Origin: an uncultured Collinsella sp.
GTDB taxonomy: Bacteria > Actinomycetota > Coriobacteriia > Coriobacteriales > Coriobacteriaceae
Reading direction: 5' to 3'
DNA: 39,448 nt
Assembly (NCBI GenBank): GCA_900541475.1
Contig: UQJV01000017.1
Location: forward strand, 1-39,448
Within the stretch, counting starts at the first letter, position 1, and every line of letters starts with the position of its first letter. Positions 8,471 to 15,572 of this stretch are shown here, piece after piece. Under the pieces are notes generated by a model. It was not told the origin of the DNA, did no database searches, and saw only the letters and a list, made by a program, of their open reading frames with translations. The translations under genes and the position numbers were made by a program.

Positions 8471-8686
8471 TCTCGATCCGTAACAGTTAGAGTCCATTTT
8501 TCGGTCCACCTGTTACAGATTGAGACATTCAAATTCCGCTGAGAAGATAATCTCGATCTGTAACAGTAGCTCGGCAAAATCGACCCTAGATGTTACAGAT
8601 CGAGACAAACGACCGATATCGACCTAAATAATCTCGATCTGTAACATCTAGCCCGTTTTCGGCCTTACAACTGTTACAGATCAAGA
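8471..8686. repeat. Array of six 15-bp repeats, alternating orientation, 40-bp period
   Basis: The unit TCTCGATCTGTAACA occurs at 8471 (one change), 8551 and 8632. Its reverse complement TGTTACAGATCGAGA occurs at 8511 (one change), 8591 and 8672 (one change). Start-to-start distances are 40, 40, 40, 41 and 40. The intervening 23-26-nt stretches are all different. Read as pairs, these are three hairpins with 15-16-bp arms and loops of about 25 nt. The array fills the 329-nt gap between thiD and the GDSL hydrolase and contains no gene. Confidence 0.9.
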
Positions 8687-8741
8687 CAAACCAACGAAAC
8701 AAGCCGCCGCAAGGGGAACTTTTGTAGCGCTTTGGGCCGCG

Positions 8742-9401
8742 CTACTCTCCGAGCATCTCTTTGAGCTTGGCTGCCACGGCGTGGCCCAGGCTCTCGTGGC
8801 TTTCGGGCATCATGTGCAGATAATCGATATTGCCCGGCTCGGCAAAATCGGCGGCATTCAAAAAATCGCAGCCAAACTGTTCGGCAACATACTTATAGTA
8901 TTCGGCAAAATGCTCCGAGGCCTCGACGGAGTGCTCGTCAAAGTCGGTCATGTACACATCGGCGATCTGCGATTTAATCTTGATAGGCGCCATCAGCAGA
9001 ATACGCGGGCAGGGCGCGGCTTCGGTCCAGGGAAACGCGCGGACGGTGCGAATCAGCGCCATGGCACCGTCAGCGATATCGGCAGCCCCCACGCTAAAGA
9101 CCGTCTTGCAGTCGTTGGTGCCCAGCATAATCACGATCGCATCCAGCGGCTTATGAGACTCGAGCAGCATCGGCAACGTGCGAATGCCGTTGAGGTTAGT
9201 GTCCAGATGGCACATATCGTCGCGCACCGTCGTGCGGCCGTTGAGCCCCTCCTCAATCACATGCCAGCCCTCGCCCAGGTCACGCTGTGCCACGCCGCAC
9301 CAGCGCACATCGTGCGCATAGCGCACCGCGGTGCCGTCGCGCATGCCCGCCGGATCATAGCCATAGGTATTGCTGTCGCCAAAGCACAGAATGTTTTTCA
9401 T
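8742..9401 (-). CDS. SGNH/GDSL hydrolase family protein
   Basis: A 219-aa esterase or lipase of the SGNH superfamily. The catalytic blocks are visible: block I FGDSNTYGYDP (nucleophile Ser9), block II around LNGRTT, block III GTND (near 95) and block V with Asp and His in DYLHMMPESH. No signal peptide is present, so it is likely cytoplasmic. It resembles arylesterase or acyl-CoA thioesterase-like members, but the substrate cannot be assigned. GAGGAAGGG precedes the ATG at 9401. An intrinsic terminator ends only about 20 nt upstream of the start, leaving little room for a separate promoter. Confidence 0.88.
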   Translation of the reverse strand: MKNILCFGDSNTYGYDPAGMRDGTAVRYAHDVRWCGVAQRDLGEGWHVIEEGLNGRTTVRDDMCHLDTNLNGIRTLPMLLESHKPLDAIVIMLGTNDCKTVFSVGAADIADGAMALIRTVRAFPWTEAAPCPRILLMAPIKIKSQIADVYMTDFDEHSVEASEHFAEYYKYVAEQFGCDFLNAADFAEPGNIDYLHMMPESHESLGHAVAAKLKEMLGE

Positions 9402-9420
9402 CGTAAGCCCTTCCTCTAGT

Positions 9421-9452
9421 AAAAAGCCGGCGGGAGCAGTCTCTCCTGCCGG
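9421..9452 (-). terminator. Intrinsic terminator after the PARG-like gene
   Basis: On the minus strand CCGGCAGGAG (9452-9443) pairs with CTCCCGCCGG (9436-9427), 9 of 10 positions. C then TTTTT (9425-9421) follows. It is well placed to end the PARG-like transcript but lies immediately before the GDSL hydrolase leader. Confidence 0.8.
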
Positions 9453-9479
9453 ATCGACCTATCTGTCAGCACATACCGA

Positions 9480-10598
9480 TTACAGGTACTTGTGCCAATC
9501 GTCATCGTCCTCATCGTCCTCGGCGGCAGCCTGGGCTTGCTCGGCGGCGCGAGCAGCCGCAGCGCGAGCGGCAACCTGGGCATAGGACTCCTCGTTGCGC
9601 TCGGGGAAGTTTGCCAGCACGTGCTCGAACTTGGCAAAGTCCTCGTCCCAACGCGTAGAAGGCACGGCAAAGAAGACCTGCTTGACCTTAAAGTCGCCCG
9701 ATGCGAGCTCCTTGCGGAAGAGCTCGGCCACGGCTTCGGCGTCAAAGCCGTTGTTGTCGCAGCCCCAAGCGCCCAGCACTAACTTTTCACGACCCAGCTC
9801 GTCGCAGATGGCAAGCACAAAGCGGATGCGATCGCGCAGGGCATCCAGCAAGGCATCGTCACCCACGCGATACTCCTGGCGAGCGCGCTTGGCGTTGGGC
9901 GCGGCGGCAACGATTACGTCGGCATATGCATGCACGTGGTTGCGGTCGAAGCGCACCGCAGGCACCACCAGTGCACGGTTGCGGTAAAGCTCGCAGTTGA
10001 TGTTGCGGCGACGGTTCTCGCCGTACCACTTACGCTGCTTATCGAGGACGTTGTACAGATACGAATCGGCACAGAGTGTGGCCTCCTGGCCCAGATAGCC
10101 CTGGATGTAGCCACCGCCCGGATTGGTGAACGAGGCAAAGGCGAGCACAGCCATGTCGCAGAACTGCGCATAGCCGCGGCCGTTGTCCAGAATGGCCTGC
10201 GTGGCAGAGGCGTCGAGCACGGTGACCTCGGGCAGGACCGGAGCGGGCTTTTCGGCGGCAGGCGCGGGCTCGGCCTCCGCGGCCTCCTCTGCGGGCGCAG
10301 GCTCAGCCGTAACCTCGGTCTCTGCGGATGCAACCTCAGCGGCCTCAGACTCCTCGGCAAGCTGTTCCTCGGCAGTGTCGGCCGCTTGGGCCTTAGCCTT
10401 CATCGCCGCGACAAATCCAGCAGGCATGCCATCGAACTCACGCACGCCGGCAAGCGAGCGCTCAATATCCTTGGCGCACGCTTCGGACACAGTCGCCACG
10501 TGACGCTCGGCGGCCTTGGCACGCGCCTCGCGCTTGGGATTGGGCTGTCCCGCGCGATTAGACCTGCGGTTACGGTTCCTGTTGTCGACGTCTGCCAT
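9480..10598 (-). CDS. TIGR02452-like (microbial PARG) macrodomain protein with QEA motif
   Basis: A 372-aa protein in three parts. Residues 1-125 are a basic start (MADVDNRNRNRRSNRAGQ) followed by a low-complexity Ala/Glu/Pro linker. Residues 125-345 form a macrodomain of the microbial poly(ADP-ribose) glycohydrolase type. A short acidic tail (EDDEDDDDWHKYL) ends it. The signature reads NPGGGYIQGYLGQEATLC. The spacing from GGG matches the family GGG-X6-8-QEE, but the second Glu, the known catalytic residue, is Ala. The protein may therefore bind ADP-ribose without cleaving it (inference). AAAGGTG supports the start at 10598. The low-complexity linker differs in style from most of its neighbours. 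Confidence 0.85.
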   Translation of the reverse strand: MADVDNRNRNRRSNRAGQPNPKREARAKAAERHVATVSEACAKDIERSLAGVREFDGMPAGFVAAMKAKAQAADTAEEQLAEESEAAEVASAETEVTAEPAPAEEAAEAEPAPAAEKPAPVLPEVTVLDASATQAILDNGRGYAQFCDMAVLAFASFTNPGGGYIQGYLGQEATLCADSYLYNVLDKQRKWYGENRRRNINCELYRNRALVVPAVRFDRNHVHAYADVIVAAAPNAKRARQEYRVGDDALLDALRDRIRFVLAICDELGREKLVLGAWGCDNNGFDAEAVAELFRKELASGDFKVKQVFFAVPSTRWDEDFAKFEHVLANFPERNEESYAQVAARAAAARAAEQAQAAAEDDEDDDDWHKYL

Positions 10599-10664
10599 AA
10601 GTGGTCACCTTTCTCGGTCTCTGCCGCTATCGGCTTTTCCCATCCATGATACCCTGCCGCACAC

Positions 10665-10690
10665 AAAAAAGACGGCCCCGAAGGACCGCC
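10665..10690 (-). terminator. Intrinsic terminator of the BI-1 gene
   Basis: On the minus strand GGCGGTCC, a TTCG tetraloop and GGGCCGTC form an 8-bp stem with two G-T pairs, followed directly by TTTTTT (10670-10665). It lies 46 nt past the stop of the Bax-inhibitor-1 gene. This is a textbook intrinsic terminator. Confidence 0.92.
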
Positions 10691-10736
10691 TTTCGTATCG
10701 AGTTGCGCGCACGGCAAGCACCACTGCAATTTGGCA

Positions 10737-11432
10737 CTAGTCGCGACGACCAAGGATGTTCAGAATGCGCAGGAACACGTTGATGATGTCCACGAACAGG
10801 TTGGATGCCATAAGCACGGCGTTGGGCAGCGTGGGCGGCACCGTCGTTGCCACATAGGTGTCGTAGCCGATGAAGCCGGCAAACACCACAATCACGATCA
10901 GGTCGGTGATGGACTGCGAAACGCCCATGAACATCAGCACGATCTCGACCAGAATCGTGGCAAGCAGGATGCCAAAACCAATGCCATACACACGCTGGAA
11001 GAACTTGGGGAAGGTCACGCCCAGCGCACCAAAGACAAAGGTGATGGCGGCCGTGGCGATAAAGGCGGTGTTAATGGTAGGCAGGTCGTAGTTGGCAAGA
11101 CCAAACGACGCCGTCAGGCCAAAGGTGCTCGCAAAGACCACGTAGCCCACGAGTGACAGGCCCACGGACTGTTTGCTGGCAGCGGCCGACATCATGACCA
11201 TGCCGACGATGGTCAAAATAAATGAGCCAAAGACCAGCGGCAAAGCGGCGCCGCTCATCATCATGCGCGCAAACGACATGGTGCTCGTAAAGTAAGCACC
11301 GGCGCCCATGGCGCAAAAGCCCAAAAAGATCAGGGCAGACATGACAAGGTTGTACGCGCGCGGCGACATCTCCTTGGCACGGCTTGCGCCGGTTTCGATG
11401 GGGCCGTTCTGATAGCCCTGGATATCGTTCAT
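10737..11432 (-). CDS. Bax inhibitor-1/YccA family membrane protein
   Basis: A 231-aa integral membrane protein of the BI-1 (TMBIM) family. Characterised bacterial members act as pH-sensitive calcium leak channels or interact with membrane proteases; the exact role here is unknown. About seven hydrophobic helices follow a short hydrophilic N-terminus (MNDIQGYQNGPIETG). The family C-terminus is clear: FIGYDTYVATT, then NLFVDIINVFLRILNILGRRD without its last residue. The ATG at 11432 has GAAAGGAC 7-8 nt upstream; a longer frame to 11513 adds 27 residues that cross a terminator hairpin and is rejected. The gene ends in a strong terminator. Confidence 0.92.
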   Translation of the reverse strand: MNDIQGYQNGPIETGASRAKEMSPRAYNLVMSALIFLGFCAMGAGAYFTSTMSFARMMMSGAALPLVFGSFILTIVGMVMMSAAASKQSVGLSLVGYVVFASTFGLTASFGLANYDLPTINTAFIATAAITFVFGALGVTFPKFFQRVYGIGFGILLATILVEIVLMFMGVSQSITDLIVIVVFAGFIGYDTYVATTVPPTLPNAVLMASNLFVDIINVFLRILNILGRRD

Positions 11433-11445
11433 ACTTCGTCCTTTC

Positions 11446-11469
11446 AAAAAGTGCCGTGAAAGACGGCAC
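11446..11469 (-). terminator. Terminator-like hairpin in front of the BI-1 gene
   Basis: A perfect 7-bp stem GTGCCGT/ACGGCAC with a 5-nt loop is followed on the minus strand by TTTTT (11450-11446). It sits between the upstream small hypothetical gene and the BI-1 ribosome site, which starts right after the T-run. It may end the upstream gene or act as an attenuator in the BI-1 leader. Confidence 0.75.
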
Positions 11470-11492
11470 AGCAGATGACAAGATTCTTGCCA

Positions 11493-11498
11493 TTGTAC
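11493..11498 (-). promoter_or_regulatory. Possible -10 upstream of the BI-1 leader hairpin
   Basis: TACAAT on the minus strand (11498-11493) would start transcription about 25 nt before the leader hairpin. An 11-bp palindrome CAAGATTCTTG (11479-11489) lies at the expected start site. No clear -35 is visible. Confidence 0.3.
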
Positions 11499-11515
11499 CC
11501 GAATGCCGCGCACTC

Positions 11516-11854
11516 TTACCTGCGGCGTTCACTCTCGAGTGTACGGTCGAATGCCCACACCCACCAACGCATCAGATGGGCCTGCGAGCCATCCGGTCGC
11601 TCGCGCGCCTGTTCTTCCAGATACAGTTCGGTCGCATGACCGCCAAAACGAACCTTATAGGTCGCCGTACAAATGCCGTGAACCGTTAGGCCAAAACCGG
11701 TGGACGAGACAATCTCGTCAATCGTAAAACAGCGGCCGTCGACCCAGCAGACGGTAACCGGCACGACTTGTCCGCCCGCGAGGATGCGGGCCACGACGTC
11801 CACATACTGCTTGTGCACGCGCCGAGTTTTGCCGTCTGTCTGTCGATATTCCAT
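11516..11854 (-). CDS. Small hypothetical protein, mostly beta-strand
   Basis: A 112-aa protein I cannot assign. It begins MEYRQTDGKTRRVHKQYVDV. The centre is rich in beta-type residues (VVPVTVCWVDGRCFTIDEI, then YKVRFGGHATELYLEE). It ends with a Trp-rich stretch (RWWVWAFDRT) and a basic tail. It has no signal peptide or membrane helix. The ATG at 11854 has AGGGG only a few nt upstream. An ATG at 11875 lacks a ribosome site. It is followed by a terminator-like hairpin and then BI-1. Cysteines and tryptophans are more frequent than usual for so short a protein. Confidence 0.65.
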   Translation of the reverse strand: MEYRQTDGKTRRVHKQYVDVVARILAGGQVVPVTVCWVDGRCFTIDEIVSSTGFGLTVHGICTATYKVRFGGHATELYLEEQARERPDGSQAHLMRWWVWAFDRTLESERRR

Positions 11855-12042
11855 GTCCCCTATTATCGAACGCATGTTTGCATATTGTAAAGCGAACAGA
11901 CTGTGATTTTGGGATGTTGGGACGCGCGCGCATGTCCTCATGGCGTCTTAGCAAAAAGAACACCCGCGGTCAACAGGGCTAATGTTCAATGTTAGTGCCA
12001 AAAAAATCACTTCTCCCATCAGAACTCGGTAAAGAAACCCAC

Positions 12043-12074
12043 AGGAGGTGATACGATTTATCATGTTTTTGTAA
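12043..12074 (+). other. Strong Shine-Dalgarno with a three-codon ORF in the pit leader
   Basis: AGGAGGTG (12043-12050) is followed 12 nt later by ATG TTT TTG TAA (12063-12074), a minimal ORF encoding Met-Phe-Leu. It ends 30 nt before the phosphate permease start and is in the same frame. The permease's own ribosome site (GAGAAAG) is weaker. It could be a leader peptide or a chance remnant of an older start. Confidence 0.35.
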
Positions 12075-12104
12075 CGTGCCTGCAAACTTCGAGAAAGCCC
12101 ATAT

Positions 12105-13154
12105 ATGGACGTAACGTTCTCAACCTTCCTCGGCCAAATTGTGTCGAACCCAGTCCTTGCCGTCACCGTGATCCTCGCGCTCGGCGCCATCTTCGTCAAT
12201 GGATGGACCGACGCGCCCAACGCCATCGCGACCTGCGTCACTACGCGTTGCATGCCCGCCCGCGCCGCCATTCTCATGAGCGCCGCATTCAACTTCCTCG
12301 GCGTGCTCATCATGACGCACTTTAACGCGAGCGTCGCCAACACCATCTCACATATCGTCGACTTTGGCGGAAACAGCACCATGGCGCTCGCGTGCCTCTG
12401 CGCGGCGCTGTTCTCCATCGTCGTCTACGGTGCCACGGCATCGCGTTTTGGCATCCCCACCTCGCAAAGCCACAGCCTTATCGCCGGCCTGACCGGTGCC
12501 GCCATCGCCCTCGGCGGCGCGAGCAGCGTCAACGTCCACGAGTGGATGAAGGTCATCTACGGCCTGGCGCTCTCCATCGGCCTGGGTTTTGTCATGGGCT
12601 GGGTCCTGTGCAAGCTCGTCTCGATTCTTTTCGCCGCCGCCAACAGACGACGTGCCAATGTCTTCTTTAAATACGCTCAGATCGCAAGCGCTGCGGCCAT
12701 GAGCTTTATGCACGGTGCGCAGGATGGACAAAAGTTTATCGGCGTGCTCTTTTTAGGTGTCGCCTTTGCCAGCGGGCAGACGAGCGTCAGCGACGCCGGC
12801 ATCCCCATCTGGATCATGCTGCTGTGCTCGGCCACCATGGGCATCGGCACCAGCGTGGGCGGCGAGCGCATCATCAAGTCCGTCGGCCAGAGCATGGTTA
12901 AGCTCGAGAAGTATCAGGGCTTCTCTGCCGACCTCGCGGGCGCCGCGAACCTGCTACTTGCCACCCTTACCGGCATCCCCGTGTCCTCCACGCACATCAA
13001 AACCTGCGCCATCATGGGCGTCGGCGCCGTCAAGCGCCTCTCGGCCATCAACTTCGGTGTCGTCAAGGACATGATGTTCACCTGGTTCTTCACCTTCCCT
13101 GCCTGTGGACTCATCAGCTTTGTCATGGCCAAGCTGTTCATGATGTTCCTCTAG
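12105..13154 (+). CDS. pit: PiT family inorganic phosphate transporter
   Basis: A low-affinity, ion-coupled phosphate permease of the cytoplasmic membrane. The 349 aa carry about ten hydrophobic segments and the two duplicated PiT signatures. The first half has NGWTDAPNAIATCV and FGIPTSQSHSLIAGL; the second half has FMHGAQDGQKFIGV and TGIPVSSTHIKTCA. No ATG, GTG or TTG lies between the in-frame stop at 12072-12074 and the ATG at 12105, so the start is fixed. The DUF47 partner gene follows after 67 nt, the usual pairing for PiT regulation. The high-affinity pst system lies 6 kb away. Confidence 0.95.
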   Translation: MDVTFSTFLGQIVSNPVLAVTVILALGAIFVNGWTDAPNAIATCVTTRCMPARAAILMSAAFNFLGVLIMTHFNASVANTISHIVDFGGNSTMALACLCAALFSIVVYGATASRFGIPTSQSHSLIAGLTGAAIALGGASSVNVHEWMKVIYGLALSIGLGFVMGWVLCKLVSILFAAANRRRANVFFKYAQIASAAAMSFMHGAQDGQKFIGVLFLGVAFASGQTSVSDAGIPIWIMLLCSATMGIGTSVGGERIIKSVGQSMVKLEKYQGFSADLAGAANLLLATLTGIPVSSTHIKTCAIMGVGAVKRLSAINFGVVKDMMFTWFFTFPACGLISFVMAKLFMMFL

Positions 13155-13221
13155 TCAAACCGAACGTCCATCCGGACCGCAATACCTCACCCACCCGTCT
13201 TCGCCTCGAAAGGACCCACTC

Positions 13222-13845
13222 ATGGCAAAGAAACCCGATTCGTTCTACTTTGACAACTACGTCGCCTGCGCCGACCTTGCCGTCCAGGCCGCAGAGTTGC
13301 TCATCAAGATTTTTGAGAACTTTGACCCCGCGCAGATCCACGACATGCTCGAGGAGATGCATGCGATTGAGCATGCGGCCGACAAGAAGCACCATGAGCT
13401 CGAGGATGCCTTGCTCACTGCCTTTATCACCCCGCTTGAGCGTGAGGATCTGGACCTGATGAGCTGTTCGCTCGACACTGTGCTTGACCGTATCGAGGGC
13501 GTCGTGCAGCGCGTCTACTTCACCAACATCCAGAGCATCCACCCCGATGCCATCGTCATCGCCCACAAGGTGACCGACGCCTGCCGCGCTATGAAGGACC
13601 TGATGGTCGAGCTTCCCAATTACCGCAAGTCCAAGACCCTACGCGAGCTCGTCATCCAGATCAACACTATCGAGTCCGAGGCCGACGAGCTCTACATCAA
13701 CGCTATGCGCAACCTGCACGTCAACGGCAAGGACCCGCTCGAGGTCATCGCCTGGCGTGACGTCTACGCCTTTCTGGAGTACTGCGCCGACTGCTGCGAG
13801 AATGTGGCCGATGTCGTGGATTCGATTGTCATGAAGAACAGTTAA
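13222..13845 (+). CDS. DUF47 (PhoU-like) phosphate transport accessory protein
   Basis: A 207-aa, all-helical cytoplasmic protein of the DUF47/YkaA family. Members pair with PiT permeases and are thought to modulate phosphate uptake. The opening YFDNYVACADLAVQAAELL and the helical repeats with acidic/His patches (EEMHAIEHAADKKHHELED, TIESEADELYINAMRNL) fit PhoU-like metal-binding bundles. The ATG at 13222 is preceded by GAAAGGA 7 nt upstream. Here it is second in the operon, whereas in many genomes it precedes pit. A very long palindrome begins 24 nt after its stop. Confidence 0.92.
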   Translation: MAKKPDSFYFDNYVACADLAVQAAELLIKIFENFDPAQIHDMLEEMHAIEHAADKKHHELEDALLTAFITPLEREDLDLMSCSLDTVLDRIEGVVQRVYFTNIQSIHPDAIVIAHKVTDACRAMKDLMVELPNYRKSKTLRELVIQINTIESEADELYINAMRNLHVNGKDPLEVIAWRDVYAFLEYCADCCENVADVVDSIVMKNS

Positions 13846-13869
13846 TTAGCCGTACGTATCCCACCGGTC

Positions 13870-13946
13870 GCGGGCCCGACCACTGATGCCTTTTTCACTC
13901 CGGCTGCAAGCAGAGTCGTTCAAAAGGTATCAGTGGTCGGGCCCGC
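13870..13946. repeat. 77-nt palindromic element with 25-bp arms
   Basis: Arms 13870-13894 and 13922-13946 match at 24 of 25 positions (starting GCGGGCCCGACCACTGAT), around a 27-nt loop. The one mismatch is a G-T wobble. No T-run follows the outer ends. The arms are much longer than a terminator needs, which fits a MITE- or REP-like element, though it may also stop pit transcription. Confidence 0.85.
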
Positions 13947-14126
13947 TCCCTTACGTACTGCCATTGGAACCTTGGCTGAGGGTTTGAGCGTGGTGGTGGC
14001 TTGGCTGATGCGACCCTTTATGCCCGATTGGATACTTTGGGGTTGCACTGAGCGTTTGGCTGAGCGTAGCCTTGGGTACCTTTTGATTTACCTTGGATTG
14101 ATTCGCTGACTTTGGAGGGTTTGGTT
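13947..14126. other. Gene-free, G/T-skewed intergenic stretch
   Basis: Between the palindrome and the nitroreductase the plus strand is rich in G and T, with recurring TTGGCTGA strings (around 13973, 14001 and 14056). No ORF, clear promoter or hairpin stands out. The same skew continues into the first 200 nt of the nitroreductase gene. Confidence 0.5.
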
Positions 14127-14657
14127 ATGGCGTATTTGGATTTGGCTCGGGGTCGTTATTCTTGTCGCGAGTTTGAGGATCGGGCTGTGGAGCAGGCTGT
14201 GGTGGATGCCATTGTTGAGGCTGGGCGTATTGCTCCTTCTGCTTGTAATAATCATCCAACCCGTGTGATGGTGTTGGATACGCCCGAGCTTCTGGAGAAG
14301 GCAGCTGCTTGTCAGCCTCGGTTTGCTCGTGATGGGTCCATCTTTGGAGCTCCGCTCATCTTCCTCGTTTGCAGCGTTACCGACGACGCTTGGGTGCGTC
14401 CCTATGACCAGATGAACTCCAGCGCTATCGACACCTCGATCGTCTGCGATCAGATGATGATGGAGGCCGAGGATCAGGGCCTGGGAACGTGCTGGGTATG
14501 CCATTTTAAGCCCGAGCTAGCCCGAGAGCGGTTCAACCTGCCCGAGGGCGTCTACCCCTATCACATGCTCGTCTGTGGCTATCCTGCCGACCGCATCGCC
14601 GATCCTAAGCATCGCGAGGCCCGTACCATTCCCCTCTCCGGCTTCCTCCTCAAGTAG
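14127..14657 (+). CDS. Nitroreductase family protein
   Basis: A 176-aa FMN-dependent NAD(P)H oxidoreductase of the nitroreductase superfamily; the physiological substrate is unknown. The family start RYSCREFEDRAV holds the FMN-phosphate-binding Arg/Ser region. AGRIAPSACNNHPTRVMVL and the DTSIVCDQMMMEAEDQGLG helix with GTCWV complete the fold. The ATG at 14127 has GGAGGG 7 nt upstream; a TTG at 14112 is less likely. Codon use changes abruptly near 14335: the 5' part is full of T- and G-ending codons (TTG, GCT, CGT), while the 3' part uses the C-ending codons of its neighbours. A terminator follows. Confidence 0.9.
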   Translation: MAYLDLARGRYSCREFEDRAVEQAVVDAIVEAGRIAPSACNNHPTRVMVLDTPELLEKAAACQPRFARDGSIFGAPLIFLVCSVTDDAWVRPYDQMNSSAIDTSIVCDQMMMEAEDQGLGTCWVCHFKPELARERFNLPEGVYPYHMLVCGYPADRIADPKHREARTIPLSGFLLK

Positions 14658-14701
14658 TTTTTGGCACATACCCTAAAATCTACCTTTTATCGCGCGTCCT
14701 T

Positions 14702-14741
14702 CGCCGAGTTCTGCCCTATCGCACGCAGAGCTCGGCGTTTT
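14702..14741 (+). terminator. Intrinsic terminator of the nitroreductase gene
   Basis: CGCCGAGTTCTGC (14702-14714) pairs with GCAGAGCTCGGCG (14725-14737) at 12 of 13 positions, with a 10-nt loop, then TTTT. It lies 45 nt past the nitroreductase stop. Confidence 0.85.
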
Positions 14742-14835
14742 CGCGCTCAGGGCGTACGCGCTTCCCTATTTGAATGCAAATGGAACAGCTTTCACGAATA
14801 CATGGACGAGCCGTGGGCGACTAACACGGCAACCA

Positions 14836-15264
14836 TCATTCCTCGATAAAAGCCGGCACACGGTTAGTCCTGCGCATCTTGAAATCGCCAATCTTGTGAG
14901 AGACATAGAGAATGCCGTCCATCCCATCTCGCGATGCATATGACAGGTGAACAGAACCGCAATCCGCTCCATCATTGTCGAGAAGATCAAACGAATTCGG
15001 ATCGCTTGTTGCAGCCAAACGACCACTCATACAAGAGCCATCGTCATTACAGATTTGCCATTCCATATCTTCGCCCGTAAGAATCGCCATAGACGACCTG
15101 ATTGCATCATCGCTGGCATACATCCCATCTATGCCAAACCCGTTTTCAGCGCCATCAATAAACGATTGCTCGGACCTATACCTCGCGAATGATGCGCATA
15201 GCGCCATTGCGAGACCAATTGCAAGGCCAACAATTAGAATCTTTACGTAGCTCTTGCCCATCAT
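14836..15264 (-). CDS. Hypothetical membrane-anchored protein
   Basis: A 142-aa protein I do not recognise. It has an N-terminal hydrophobic segment at about residues 7-27 (ILIVGLAIGLAMALCASFA), acting as membrane anchor or signal, then a polar, acidic region (ENGFGIDGMYASDDAIRSS, LLDNDGADCGSVHLSY) likely outside the cell. Three further cysteines could form a disulfide. Two adjacent ATG codons at 15264 and 15261 follow AGAGGG, and either could serve. The gene is AT-richer and uses codons rare in its neighbours. With the AT-rich leader on its right, this suggests recent acquisition. Confidence 0.6.
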   Translation of the reverse strand: MMGKSYVKILIVGLAIGLAMALCASFARYRSEQSFIDGAENGFGIDGMYASDDAIRSSMAILTGEDMEWQICNDDGSCMSGRLAATSDPNSFDLLDNDGADCGSVHLSYASRDGMDGILYVSHKIGDFKMRRTNRVPAFIEE

Positions 15265-15572
15265 GTCATCCCTCTTTTCGCTTGCCTAAAGAAATGCGGG
15301 AGAAGCTGTTCGTCGCGGCTTGTTTGCACACCTTTCTGCCCCGGTTCGGTTACTTAGGTTACTTGAGAGATCCTATATATGATTGTTACCCATATACGTA
15401 ATATGAATTTTGGACATATCGAAATTGGTCAATATTTGTGAGAGCTTTCGCCTTCAGTGAAATGTATCGGCTTGTCTCGCAAGCAAATTAAACCCCTGGC
15501 AGGCGTTCCGAAGAGCACGATATTCTTAATTTGATAAAAGGAAGGAAATAAGGCATGTCCCAAAAATCTACT
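15265..15572. other. AT-rich gene-free stretch
   Basis: About 300 nt upstream of the hypothetical gene at 14836-15264 and downstream of divIVA, clearly richer in A and T than the rest. It contains a tandem 9-bp repeat (GGTTACTTA/GGTTACTTG at 15348-15365) and a partial palindrome CATATACGTAATATG (15391-15405). A short ATG frame near 15555 runs straight into the divIVA terminator and divIVA antisense, so I do not call a gene. The promoter for the 142-aa gene must lie here. Confidence 0.5.

Noticed and set aside
8471..8686. CRISPR array
   Set aside because: Units are only 15 bp and alternate in orientation, there are no cas genes nearby, and CRISPR repeats run in one direction.
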